A program made the translations under genes and the position numbers. The notes below the pieces were generated by a model. The model made no database searches. It was not told the origin of the DNA and saw nothing but the letters and a program-made list of their open reading frames with translations. This document shows positions 38,181 to 51,359 of a DNA stretch of 64,000 bases, piece by piece (positions within the stretch are counted from its first letter, which is position 1; each line of letters starts with the position of its first letter). The stretch is from Lithospermum erythrorhizon (taxonomy: Eukaryota; Streptophyta; Magnoliopsida; Boraginales; Boraginaceae), in assembly GCA_019722365.1 (NCBI GenBank), contig JADFUC010000803.1, positions 1 through 64,000 of the forward strand. The letters run 5' to 3'.

Positions 38181-40017
38181 TTTATCCATCTATCAAGAGT
38201 AATATCAATCACCAAGATGTATACGGCATTAAACGCCGTTCAACGTGACCGCTTTTCTATTATAAACTTTTCACACACACGCTTAAAATCTAAAGCGCTT
38301 GTCTTCATTTTGTATGGCCCATTGATGTAATCAAGAGGTCATTTAATAATCGGTTCCTCAATCTTTTGGAAAATAATTTTACTTATTTCATTCCACCCCT
38401 TAATTATATTTTTCCTTATGTATTATGTTAATCTATTTGCCATCCCCAAATTAAAATTATGGTTCCATCCTGGTTGGAATGTCAATCTTTCCATATTCCA
38501 CTGATGTCTTTTATAACTACTTAAAAGTTCACGGATAAAATAGCTATTTTCAACTTTAGTTCATAAACCTTCAAGCTTCAATACTTCCTATTTTTCTGTC
38601 CTACATTGCATAACACCACAGATTCAAATCTCTTACAGTAATAGATATAGGCCAAGCTAAAATTTACATTTATGCTCTGTTTTATTTAGGATGAAATGTA
38701 GGTGAATAAATCTCCTCATTTATTGTGCTCGGGCTTAGAAAACAGACTTCACATAGGAAAAATAAATTCATTTACATTTATTCAGAGATTCACCCTCGAA
38801 AGCCTGTGTGTGATAATCGAGAAATGAATTATATCTCCTTTAATATGTTTCATCATCCTTGAAAACATAAAGATTCCAAATAATATTTTAAAACACGCAC
38901 CCCAATTACAATTTCCTAGACTAATTTTTATATTTTAACCTCTATCTCGATTCATCTCGATCCAAACAAGCCAGTACTAATTCATATTTGTTACCAGTTT
39001 ACTCATCCATCGAGTACAAATTAAGGGACCCTTTTCGAATTTCACTGCCATTTAACCAAAAAATATTTGTGAATATAATCAAATGTTGTTTCCTTTTTTA
39101 GCCAACAAATACCCAAAATCTAACACCACACCAAAAAAAATGTAGGGCTCATGAGTTCATGTTTATGCAGAATATAGAGGGAAAGGAGATATTTACTTAT
39201 CCTTCTGCAGATTGAGCTAAAACCTGGATTTTTTTCATTGATGCTAATCATTTCCTAACTTATTTCCGAAGTACATATAAGTACCCAAGCAAAGTTTGTT
39301 AATTCATTAGTTTTCATAATGTTTAGTTCACTTGAAAGACAATAGTGTACTGGTATGATGCAATGATTTTTTTTTCTCTTATTTTCCTTTAGTATCAGTA
39401 CATAAAATTGAAGCGCAAAAATTTGAAGATCTCTAAAAATATTAAGTTCAAATCAAATTGTTCCCAAAGAAAGGAGAGACATACAGACCATGCTCAAATA
39501 CCCATGCTCAAGGAGCACAATTACATGACAGGGGATCAACCCATCAAATCGGTCCCAAATGGCAAATGACCATATCCCCAAATATCATCGCTGACAAGGA
39601 AGGAACAAGCATGCGAGATGGTATAGTTGGATCATTGACCACAAAAGCACAAATCCATTGTCGATAGCAGCATGACTCACCTAGAGTCGAATGAAAACGC
39701 CCCAATAACAATCATCATGGCTCTCACAATGTGCAGACGAGTCTTGTTTCATAAACAAGCAAATCATCACCTGTGAACCTAGTCCAATCTTATGACTACA
39801 ATCAAACATCAAATCCAGGCATTGCAGATTGGGATGTAAATTTTCAACCTGCATACAGGGTTCAAGAATATCTGTACTATTATCTGTACTATTATCTAGA
39901 TTGTTATGATTTAGATCCTAAATTCTCCCCGAAACCAAACAATTAACGACAAACGAACATAATTAAAGTGCGCAATAAACGACACGTTAATTATACGCGC
40001 TTACCCCAACGCGAGAC

Positions 40018-40442
40018 TAATGGCGATCGCTTAGTCCAGCCCTGAAAGGATTTGAAGAAGCTCGTGTGTGATTTTTCTCATCAATGGGATGAAGATAGCA
40101 TCCGCCATCTGCTCTCCAATAGCCGAGGCTGAACTGATAGTGCAACTACCTTTCCTAACGTGACAGAAGAAGATGAGGTTGCATGGGGTCAATCACAAAT
40201 GAGGTGATTTCAATGTCAAGGATGCTATAAATTCTTCCACAAGAGGTTTCAAACAGGTTTTCCTCGTGGTCGTTCAATCTGATAGTTGAAAGAGTTATGG
40301 TCTTGGAAAGTCTTGTAAAAAACTTAAACTCTTGTGTTGGCGTAGGCTGAATAATTCTACTAAACAGAACATAGCCAGAAGGGAATAGCTGTGTGTTTGG
40401 ATTGTAAGTTGCAAGATATAGAGGTTGAATAGTGCTACACAT
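40018..40442 (-). pseudogene. Unidentified protein-coding fragment
   Basis: The minus strand from 40442 is open for 95 codons (MCSTIQPLYLATYNPNTQLF ... IEITSFVIDPMQPHLLLSR). After a stop, another frame continues with SSASAIGEQMADAIFIPLM and ITHELLQILSGLD, then a stop at about 40033. A TATCAG acceptor-like site lies between the two, so this may be the end of a two-exon gene. I do not recognise the family. The residue mix looks more like real protein than the surrounding short ORFs, but there is no other support. Confidence 0.3.
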
Positions 40443-42249
40443 TTTTCAGGGATGTGAATACATGAAGCATCTTATGACTTCTATAATTAGATCCTTCCCC
40501 GCACGACTTTGTTTGTGTTATGAAGGACACCTAATACAACAACTGATGAATTTCAGTTCGTTAATCATTATTCAATAGTACTTGCTTAGCTTCAATTGTA
40601 CTTCCTTCTAAATGCCTTTGTCATGAAATAAAACTATGGTTGCTATTCTAAAAATAAAAATGGTGCTGGTGTCTACTATGAACTATTTTCAGGGTATTTT
40701 TGGAGTTGAATGGTGCATAATGATATTTCAACAACATTCACCAAAAGTTACAGAACTCTTGGGTCTTAAATACGTCCAACATTCAAGAAATTTAAAATGA
40801 ACTTGTTATAAGAAGTTCAATTCACCATAGGATAGATTGGAAAAATGCACACTACTGAGAAGTCAATCCATAATAATGAAATATACTTTCATAACACTTT
40901 ATTCCTTTTCCTCTCTCTTGTTCATTGTCTATCTTTCTAGCTGAAACCAAGTTTGAGATATATTTGTGGTAGACTTGATGGCATAACTTTCTCCCTCAAT
41001 ATCTATTAATAATCCAAATGAATGAGCTGAGGATTCTATTATTAAGAATTTATTTAAAGATGATGATACTAAACGATCTCAAATTTTAATCTCATTGAAT
41101 GATTAAAGAAAATGATGGTTCATGCAGAGGTATTTGTGTAATTATCTTCTGTTTTAAAAGAAAATCACATAAATAAAGTGCTCTCATTCACTAATTGACT
41201 CATTGTTTGTCTCAAATTAAAAAATTTCCTCTCAATTTTTTTTACTAAATTCATCAATGATCCACTGCTAGCTAATTAATCATCTATTCATCTCATTAAT
41301 GGAGGATGTCATGAATTTAGTCGATTCAAGCTTTTTTATTCAATTTTTATTCAATTTTTTTATTTTTGCTCTGGCTTTTATGCAATCTTCAATTACTACT
41401 CTCATTTATTCGATATGTTTAATTAATAATGTTGTATTAGTGATGATTCAATTTGTTGATTATTAAATAGTACTCATGTATTACTAATAATGTTGATTAG
41501 GTTTGTTGGATTAATAATACACTTTTACGGAGTCACAATTTAAAGTCAGATCGTGTCGAAGTCAGATCGGTGTCCCCGTGATTTTTCATATCTGAGGCGG
41601 CTGACGATTGTTCCACCTGAGATCCGGGTTTGATTTGATATAATACTCGTTTCAAACTCTTTGGTCAAAATACCGCAGTTGGGATTCGGAGAGCCTTCGA
41701 TCAAGCAGATTTTTTTTATTAAAATAAACCATTTTCATGCATAACGTTAAATCACTAAATTTTTGAAATATGTTTTTTGTATTTAATAATATTGATTATT
41801 AATTTAGTTTTTGATTTTTTTTACCAGATATTGAGAATTGTTCAATGAATTTAGTAGAAGAAGGTATGTAATTATCATTGCCAGGGTATATGACATTTAA
41901 ATGCATTGCTTTATCACATGATTGGCTCAGCAAGATCAACTCGCTTGGAGTTCACGACGATGTTAATAATATTAGGTTTACACGCTTACTTGCTCGTGAG
42001 TCCTTTTTTTTTTTTTTTTTTTTGTATTTGCTTAAATCTGCTGTAAATAGAGTTGATTGATTTAGCTGTGTTTTGAACTTTGATGTGTTTTTTGTTATTA
42101 GCTTGTTATGACATAACCTGGCTGAGCCTATATTTTAAATTTCAACTATATATTTTGTGTTTTTGTTTATTTCTAATTTTCTATTTAAGCTCGATTTAAT
42201 TGACAGTTGAACTTATCGATTGCTTTTGGCAGCTTCCTAATTTTAATGA

Positions 42250-42490
42250 AATGAATTATATATATCATATTCTATTTTAAAAAGTAACTTGATTCACTCT
42301 TCTCAACTGTTTGACATTACGCCACAATATTGTTCCGATATGATTTTACTTGTATGTCATTATAATGGTGAGATGTAGTTTATAGATCAAATATGATTTT
42401 CGATCCATCGCTGCTCTTACGTGATTTTTTCTTTCTCGACTTTGTTTTGTATGCGTTCTATTATATATCATATTCTCGCTTTCGCCGCTA
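42250..42490 (+). repeat. Left copy of a direct repeat flanking the plus-strand gypsy element
   Basis: Contains 'ttctcaactgtttgac...caatattgttc' and 'ctcgactttgttttgtat' followed by 'ttatatatcatattct'. Both blocks recur at 52060-52390, but in swapped order, as expected if the insertion landed inside a short tandem array. Function unknown. Confidence 0.6.
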
Positions 42491-42724
42491 AGAACTCGAT
42501 TCTCACAGAATAATTCTCATAGATCGCTATGGGTCGAGATAATAGTATACCAACATAGAAATAAAGTTAGACAGATAATGCAAGATACGGCGAGACAGAG
42601 ATAATTCTGTGCTAGACAGAGATGGTAAGACAAACTGTAGAGAAGTATAATTAATTCATTTCATTTTCATTAGTTTATCGATACATTCAACTATTTATGC
42701 ATCCCAAGCAACTAATGACATGTA

Positions 42725-44962
42725 TGAAATAACCCACCAGAAAGATTTTTTTCTTACATGCCATTTTAGCGGCCTAGTTGAGCGCTTTAAGTGCAGTTAA
42801 AAATTTTAATGGTATAACGTATAATATGGGTTGGGCGATAATAGATTTTGAGAATAGAAATTTAATTTGACTCACTCGAATTAAAGTTGTTAAACCGAGA
42901 ACAGGCTAAAATTTATAACCAAACTAGACCAAACATCCACTTCCAAAGTTCCACCCGCCCACCACTAATTCACATTATCTTTCAAACACACCAAATCATC
43001 CTCTTCTTCCCTAAGGTGGTCAATTGCCTCATACTACCCCCAAACCTTGATTTTTTCCCATTTTCTGCTGAACTTCACAATTCAACCCTCAAATCTGTTT
43101 CCCATCTTAAGATTATTATCAAAGGTATGAGTTTTAATCTTCAAATTCATCATTTAAGGCTCGAGTTGACATTTTATATATAATTGAGTTTGTGTCAATT
43201 TCGTATCTGGACTTTATTACTAAGATAAATGCATCTACAAATTATCAGGGATTATAAGTGATTTTGAGTAATTATCAAAGCAAGCAAGTCTGAGGTCGAT
43301 TTCTTATCGACTTTTCTAAATTAACTCTAAATTGTACATGTAGGTTAGAGGACTTTAATATAGTTGTTTCAAAATAGAATTGGTTTGGATATGGACAAAA
43401 AGTAGATCGTCAGAAAAAGTTCTTCTAAAGTCTGCATAAACATTTTAAGTATTGAACTGGGAGGTTGTATTTAATTGGATTAATTAGTCGTCAATTGTGA
43501 TTGTTGGATTGATTAGAATGTGCTTAAAGTGCTAATGTTGGGGTAATATGATGACCGAATATTCCATTTTTACCAAGTTGGTGATTAGAAATTAAGTACC
43601 AACTGCATTAGCATTTATCGCCAAAAGTCAGAAATTAATCGCGGCGATTGGTATAACACCTGGATTTATATAGATGTTAAGAGAGGTTATTCTACCAATA
43701 CGTTATAAATGTATAATTTCCTTTGAAATGTGAGTCAGCCCTGATCTAAAGACGTGCTAACGCCTTGTGAAAGTTATCATTATTGCTTTTAGCCCTGAAA
43801 GCATGCAAACTTACCAAATGATGGAGACCTTCATATATTATGTTTATATGGCCTGGTACGTGTTATTCGAATTATTCTATAAAAAATGTTTACCAAGCGA
43901 CTTTATTATTATGGAAATGCAGATTTATGATCCAATGAATAAAACACCGATTTTGATCGATATTATGAAACAATTGTGATTATGAGTTGCACAGCATAAA
44001 TTGAGATTAAGTATCCATACAATACATATTGAAGATTATGATCTATATTATAGATAGTAATGAATATGACCATGCCATACAGGTCAGCAAGTAAGGAAGT
44101 GTGCCTTGAATTGCTTCAGGTGTTATTTTACTTTAGAGGTCGTGGACTCGACCGGGAGGCTCAGCAAAGCGATCAAGGTGGGGGCAAACCTGGGATTCGG
44201 AGGTTCAAACACATCAAGGCCAGAGCCTATTTTATAATTTGAGCCCCATCTTATTATTTGGAGGTGGATTCCTCATATACCATTTGAGTGGATTCCCTAT
44301 AATGTATTATTTCCTCGGAGGCGGATTCCTCATCTGCTACTATTTGTGTGAGGGATTCCTCAACATAATTTGTGTCAGACTGCCTTTAAATGAACATATC
44401 ATATTATGTCAGAGGCTCATGTATATTGTATTATGTAAACACTGATAAGAGGATCTCATGTGATATGTGACGCTATTCATCAGAATACAATATATATATA
44501 AGTACGATATTAATGGGATCAAGTCCTGTGGTATTTGTATTCACTCACCCATGAACACCCCTTTTCTATGGGCGGGCTGCTGCCTAGGTCTCTAGAGCCG
44601 ACGCTGAGCGGCCGAGATCCGTTTTGAAGTCACAAGCATCATAAAGAAAGGCGGTATGAAACATCATTTCCTGTTGCATTTTTCTAGAACGTTTGGTAAT
44701 ATATCGGTGGGTCCTGTCATACTTTCCCGCGTTGTATTTTTGATTTCTTAAAGATATCCTCGGGTTGTATTATCTGTGGATTTGTATTCCGTTGTCCGTT
44801 ATTTTGTTAATGTCATTGGAACACCACAATGACGTAATGTATATTTGTTTCGATAATGTCACAGGTCATACTTGTTATTATTAAAATGTCCATCGACAGT
44901 GACTCTTGCACAAGGCTAAGAACATCTTAACTTTGCATACTGACTTGTAATGGTCAGTTACA
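42725..44962 (+). repeat. 5' LTR of the plus-strand gypsy element
   Basis: 2,238 bp, TG...CA ends. It is directly followed by ATTTTGGCATCGTGAGGCCC, a worn Met-tRNA-type primer site. It includes an internal tandem repeat at 44250-44375 built on 'ggaggcggattcctcat'. Confidence 0.85.
44250..44375 (+). repeat. LTR-internal tandem repeat (GGAGGCGGATTCCTCAT units)
   Basis: Four degenerate copies of about 35-40 bp centred on 'ggattcctcat' or 'ggattccctat'. Two or three copies also occur in the 3' LTR at 48545-48640, so the array predates insertion or reflects the master element. Confidence 0.7.
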
Positions 44963-45089
44963 ATTTTGGCATCGTGAGGCCCAGTTCTGTGGTCTTATGT
45001 AGGTCCTCAAGGTGGTTAAGTGTGCTTAAAGTTGATAGTTGTTAGAGAGCTGTCGTATATCGGGGTTTTCTTGTGGGGGTCCGACCTTT

Positions 45090-46000
45090 CCTTCTGTTAT
45101 TTCAGATCAGGGACACCACCACGAGGTCCTGCTCGCTGCCAAAGCGTAGCGGGTGTAGCGAGGGAGCCGCGAGAGCTGAGGCAGTAGAGGCGCCATGAAA
45201 GTCGCAAATGTGGATAGCAATGTGCAGCGAGCCTAGTCTCGCCACAGATTCTCGTAAATATCGGTGAGCATCGGGAGACCGTAGCCTCGTCACCGGGCGT
45301 GTGAAGCCGAGCTACAGAGGTTATTTGACCGCTCAAGCCGATACCGGTTTGCCGGAGTCGATTCTCCTATCTCGCATTAGAGTTCATTCGAGACTCGAGA
45401 GTATATTTGAGCCTAAGCGGGAGCTAATGGGAGCTGAGACCCGATTCGCAGCTCATGCATTGTACTATGGAGTCGATCAAGGGAGAATGTACACCGATCT
45501 TTGATCATGGGCCGGGCTGGACACCGCCATGGGACAATGCTGAATTATTTCAGGGAGCTTTTGTCTTAAAGTGCATATGCTTCTAGAGAGAGAGAATCGA
45601 TCCCCGCTTTGGCAAGGGCAGGAGTATAAAATGACTACTTGAGAAAAGATTCAAAGGATCTCGCGTCTACTTACGGAGGTGAATCCTACCGGCGGGAAAG
45701 GCGATCAGAGGTTCGGGGACGGAACGACCGAGATCCGCATCGTTGTCACTCAAGAATTATACAACTTTCCGGGCGAACTAGTGAAACGGCGCCTTGCTGT
45801 GTGGTATGGATTTAAATTGAAAATCAGCCATGGGAGAAAAGAGGAAGATATGACGCCTGTGATAGCGGCTGGGCCGAAGTTCTCGGGGTTTCGTGGACGC
45901 CCCATCACAAACACCTACATGTACCAGAAACAACGCGCCCCTATTACTAATTTCTCAATTCAAAGACTATTGTTTTTATGCCCGTGTCTTTTAATCGTCC
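45090..46000 (+). pseudogene. Gypsy gag remains
   Basis: After the primer site, 45301-45504 reads through RLESIFEPKRELMGAETRF, matching the gag segment of the minus-strand element (RELETIFEPMGIKGELRVRF). The next open stretch (45570-45700, other frame) has LWQGQEYKMTT and EKIQRISRLL, in keeping with the 'WW....W..F...F' gag core. Further gag sequence is too worn to follow. Non-coding today. Confidence 0.65.
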
Positions 46001-46299
46001 GGGGATCTCGTAGAGGTTATCGAGCAGAGTGACTATGGTGTTTCCGCTAAGTGTAAACCGGTCAAGGGGAACAAGGAATGCCGGCATGTGGTCGCGGGTC
46101 CGTTATCGATGAGCTGTGAAGCGGTACACTTGATTGTCCCGCAGAGGCGTAGCAGAAAGAAGCGGGAGTGTTAGCGCCATTTACCCAGCAGCCTGAAAGG
46201 TGAGTAGCTATCGGCGAAGTCGTGAGGCCGATTCGGGTAGAGGAAGCTTGGGGCGCTGAGTCGAGAGTTGTGGTAGTCAGCGTGTGCCGAATCCATCGT

Positions 46300-46995
46300 G
46301 GGCGATATTTGCGTGCTACTCCCAGCTTTGTTGGAACGAAGTAGGGGATAGAAAAGTGTACGGTTCAGAGTTGGTAGAAAGGTCGGTGGAGAGAATAAAA
46401 TTGATATGAAGACTTAAAGTGCGGCGCAGATAGACAAAAGATATATGTAGATCGCCGCCGCATGATTTAACTCTTGAAATTGGTGATAAAGTATCTGAGA
46501 ATATCCCCTGCAAGTGTGTGTCAACCGGGAAATAGAGGGAAGTTGAGTCCAATTTATATATCTGGGCCCGTATGAGATTTCGGGGCGTGAACTGCGCCTG
46601 GCTCGCTTACGCTGCTCCATTGGACACGTAATTCATAATGTCTTCCATGGCCATGTCTGGAGGAAGTATATACCATGCATTTAATCCCATATTTTAGAGT
46701 CACAACCAAGGAGCTTGCGTGAGGACCTTACGATGAAGAGAAACCGTGAAAATTTTGATCGTAAGGAAAACGTAAGGTTAAATAAAGCTGGCCAGTGTGA
46801 ATGTTGTACAAACTACCAGCGGGCGAAGCTACGCAACGGTATGAGGACGTCAAGTCAATATCCACATCTTTTCAAACAAGTAAGGTTGGTTCTAAACTTT
46901 GCCATAATATGTGTAGTATATGAATTACTTTCATGAGGTACGAGTGTGTGTCAGGGGTATTGTATGCTGCAGGCCGAGTAAATTTCGAGGATGTG
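46300..46995 (+). pseudogene. Gypsy pol: integrase C-terminus and chromodomain end
   Basis: From 46335, EVGDRKVYGSELVERSVERI matches the integrase C-terminal region; worn ADRRR- and GDKV-type pieces and RGKLSPIYISGP follow in other frames. Just before the 3' LTR, 46955-47013 has a worn LYAAG...NFEDVKFLLAG, the usual chromodomain tail and polypurine region. It joins directly onto gag sequence, showing a large internal deletion. Confidence 0.75.
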
Positions 46996-48757
46996 AAATT
47001 TTTATTAGCGGGATCAAATAACCTGCCTTATAAGAGACATTTTTTTTCTACGGTGATTTTGGGCGGTTTCAAGTTGAGTGTTTTGCGGTTAAAGTTAAAA
47101 TTTGTAATGGTATAATGATAATATGGAATGGGCGATAATAGATTTTGAGAATGTAAATTTAATTCGACTGTTCAATTGTGCTTGTTAAACCGTTAGGTTA
47201 AATTTAGAACTAACGAGACCAACATCCACTTAAAGTTCCACCTACCACCAAAGAATGTCCATACTTATGCTTATCTTTCCAAAACACACCAAATCATCCT
47301 CTTCTTCCTGTGGCTTTCACCCACCATACTACCCCCAAACCTTTTCCATTTTCTTGGTGAAACTTGAATTCAACCTCAAATCTTGTCTCCCATATTAAGA
47401 TTATCAAAGGTAATAGTTTTAATTCAAATCTCAATTACGGCTTGAGTTGAATTTTTTATATAATTGAGTTTTGTGTTTTAATTTTAGATCTTAATTTTAC
47501 ATGACATAAATGCGATCTAAGTCTGCTTAGGGATTGAGGTGATTTTGCAATTATCAAGTTTTGTGCGCTGTGTTTCGAGTGCTGACTTTTTATCAATTTT
47601 TCTTAAATTAACTCTAGAATTGTAATATGAGGTTGGGAGACTTAATTATAGTTGTTTGGGAATAGAATTATTGGTTTGGATATGGATAGTAGATTGGGTC
47701 GAGAAAGCTCAAAGAAAGTTCGTATAACATTTCCAAGTGCTTGAATCGAGGTTGTATTTAATGGATTAATTAGTCACAATCGATCATTGATCGCTAGAAT
47801 GTGCTTAAAGTGTTATTATTGTTGGGGTAATAAGGTGATGACCGAATATCTCAGATTTTACGGCCGGGCGATGTAACGACTTACGTCATGTTAGTTTTAT
47901 CAATCTCTGGGGATGTGGGACGATTGCTAAAAGCTTGTAAATTTGAATCGCGGTGACGCCAGATAACACTGTGGGTTTATATAGATGTTAAGAGCAAGCA
48001 TTCACTAATACGTTATAACGTATACTAATGGTGAAATAACCCTGATCTAGCACGAGACTCGCCTAGAGTTATCATTACGATTGTGGACCTTTCATATATT
48101 ACGTTATATATTCGTATTTGCTATCTCTGGACTATTCTAATACGTGCGCTTGTTCGACTCATGATTGATATTATGTGGAAATTCGTGATTTATGATCCGT
48201 TTAATAAAAGAATTTTGATTGATATTATGAAATAATTCGACATGAAGTTATATTACGATAATCAGGATTACGATTCATATTATGGTGGATATTAGTGATT
48301 ATGGATCTATATTATAGGATAGCCAGAATAAGGATCATGTTATGAGATTGTGTGTGTCGTGTGGTGTGTGCGGCCGCAGGCGCAGCGTGGCCGTTGCAAG
48401 TGAGATGTGTTTTGATTGTTGTGTTATTTAAGTGAGCTGTGCGACTCGACCGGAGGCTCAGCGCCGCATATCAAGTGTGGGTACCCCGTGATTCGGGAGG
48501 TTCAAAGCGACATGCACATCGAGGGGCGAACTCGGTCGGGAGGATGAAGCGTATTTCATCTGCTACTGGAGGCGGATTCCTCATATGTGTATTATTTCAG
48601 GAGGCGGATTCCTCATCCGTTACTATTTCAGGGAGCGAATCATTTGATGACTGGTGTCAGTAATCTGCTTCCTTGTAAATGAATATGCGCGCGGCTTATG
48701 GTTGTAGCTCATGTGTATCAGGGATATGTAACATCAGATAAGAGGATCCTACGGAGA

Positions 48758-51359
48758 TGTAATCGCCCAGTCGGCCGCCTGAAAGTGAGTCATTAAATAA
48801 TGGAACACCTCAGAGTCACTCTAAACCGATTTCGACGACTCGCTTTAAACACAATTGCTTCATCCAAAATGTGATCACAATTAAGTTTCCCAAATCAAAA
48901 TGGGGCTTAAATTTATAATTAGTCGAGCATCGAAATGACAAACCCATACATACACAACATATCCCAAAATAGCAAGTGCTACAACAGATGATGCGCATCA
49001 GATCCCGACACAAAATGACAACAAATTGACAAGGCTAAAGTTTCAAAAGGAAAATACCAATCAAAACAATTGACAACAACACATCAAAATCGACTGTGAG
49101 GATCCTCGCCACCCGATGCTTACCAGCCACTCTGAACAAAACTCTCAAACAACCTCGCTCAACCACAACCCGCACAACGAAGCCAATTTGGGTGGGTAAG
49201 TCACAGGCTTAGTGAACTTAACATTGTGGTGAACTTACCATACCTGAACGAAATAATCAATAATATAATAGTCAAATATGAATAAAATACATATATCCAA
49301 GGTGACTACCTAAAAGGTCATACTACTGCAGGAAAACTCCTGCGACATAATACATGAAGATATAATAGAAGGTCTCAACAAGCAATAATAATTCCAAAAA
49401 GGAAATCAATAGGATCTAACAACGACTAAAACTCTAGTCATCAAACCTCCTATCTCTCATATATTCCCACCAAAGATACCATCCTCTAACGCAGATATAA
49501 TTCAATCCTACCCGTAGAAATTGACCAATCAATGATCACCCCCGCACTTGGCGCCCAGTGAGGTGCCAAAACCCCGCACTTTATTAATAAAAAGATACAA
49601 GACACCGCACTTATACACTAAGTATAAGGCACACCGCCTTATACACTAGTATAAGGCACCGTACTATACACCAAGCAACACCCACTTGCCATACACTGGG
49701 TACAAGGCACACCGCACTTATACACTAAGTATAAGGCACACCTCGCATCTCTATACACCAAGTATAAGGCCAATATCGCCGCATATCCCGTAAAGGAAGG
49801 AGAAATACCTAACCCCTAATCATCCACTGCTGTGGTCAAACTCCCATTACCAAGCCACCAAAGTCATACATAACTCTAACCATCACCTAATAACCAACTA
49901 CTCATCTTAAACAATATCCACACACAAATAAAACATTTTTTAAGGAATCAGAAAGTCAACACACAATTGTTTGGCCAAGCAACAATAAAAATACATAAGT
50001 TCCGATAAGCCACAGAATACAACAAGCGTTTAAGGCGCCACATAAATCAAATATGCCGGAGTTCAAGCTATTACTTACCTCATAAATCTTCAACGCCATG
50101 TAATATAATCACATAGCTGCTATTCATGGCTCACAAATCAATCACATAATCATGTCATTCCTCATGAATAACACACAAATGACATGTACATCATTCTCAC
50201 ATAATCATAACATAAATAACATGTTCACACAATTTAAGGTGGCACGTGAAGTAACCTCATGTAGATAAGTACTCACCTCCTTAGTTACCACAAAACCTCC
50301 TAACACAATCACGGTAATCGTCCTTTCCACGATCAACGCCTAAAAACACCTTAAAGTATAAATCAAGACCTACTACTATACTGGCGTTCTAGAAGATATA
50401 TAACCAACTCTTGTGGGAACTATCTCTAAAAAAAACAGTTTAATACGACTCGATAAACTATCAATTCATAATCCCATCGCATTACGAACCCAATCGATCC
50501 CCCCGCTATCATTCCATCTTATTACTTAATCATTACAAATCAACTTATAAGTCATTTTAAGAATCAAATAGTCCATAATTAACAACCTATATCTCGAAAT
50601 ATCAATTATAACTCAACTCTGAATTAACATTTTTCAACCTAATCGCTTTAATCAATTTTTAAATCACCAATTTAATATCATTAATAACTATAATAAAACC
50701 CAACATAACCTCCTACATATTTAAAGTCTTAGAAAAATATCAACCCAAAAAGTCAAACTAAAACCTAAAAGTCAACCCACCATAATATCCTCAAACGACC
50801 TCTAAATCCGCGAATTAATCACTTATATACGTAACCCATAACCAACTAAGATTCATCGGCAAAATTGAATTATGAAAAGTCAACTATAAGTCAAAAACCC
50901 AAGAAATATTTCAAAGACTTGAAATTTCTTACCTTAACTCAAGAGAACGATTGGGGAGAAGCGATATTCTACAACCGATCTCGAAGTTCGGAAATGGACA
51001 ATCGGTTATAGAAATGGAAATGAAATTTTTTCAAGGGGAGGGGTAATTCTCTCTCAGCCACTTTAGAGGAAAAAAGGAAATAAGATGTGGTTGATTATGA
51101 TGCCAAGATAAGTACTAAGTAGATATTTAAAAACTCGAGTCCCTGCTCTCTTTGCTTTAAGTAATTCTCCGCTTATCGTATTTTAAATTTCCAATGCAGC
51201 CTCGGGACATTCCAAAGACAAAATATTCCATGGAAAAACTAATAAATTATAAATGTAATTCGACTAAAAAATTTGACGAATTAATATTATCATCGAAATT
51301 ATTTATACTATCCCCAGGTCCCACCGCCAACCGAAAATTAAATTTTTTTTTGGCTGACA
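48758..51359 (-). mobile_element. Solo LTR nested in another LTR
   Basis: On the plus strand it begins TGTAATCGCCCAG and ends GGCTGACA. Its reverse complement aligns with the solo LTR at 58528-61055: shared 'atgtgatcacaattaagttt' (at 48868; reverse complement at 60930), a 'tataaggc' minisatellite, and matching 3' parts. No internal domains. The flanking 5-mers (GGAGA and AGTTA) do not match, so the target duplication has decayed or the ends are slightly off. Confidence 0.8.
49585..49775 (-). repeat. Palindromic minisatellite inside the nested LTR
   Basis: About six units of roughly 30 bp, each with the near-perfect palindrome CTTATACACTAAGTATAAG followed by GCACACCG. The matching array in the LTR at 58528-61055 is at 60055-60275, in reverse orientation. 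Confidence 0.8.

Larger units (their letters stand above)
38181..42724. other. Long AT-rich intergenic stretch, no confident gene
   Basis: Mostly short ORFs. One open stretch on the minus strand (40442-40155) is listed separately. 41545-41720 has a tRNA-like B-box look ('ccgggtttgatttg') ending in a T-run and could be a SINE, unproven. A 20-T run lies at 42004-42023. 42250-42490 is repeated on the far side of the neighbouring retrotransposon (52060-52390). Confidence 0.4.

Noticed and set aside
41545..41720. SINE-like sequence with a B-box-like 'ccgggtttgatttg' and a T-run
   Set aside because: No clear A box, tail or target duplication could be found.
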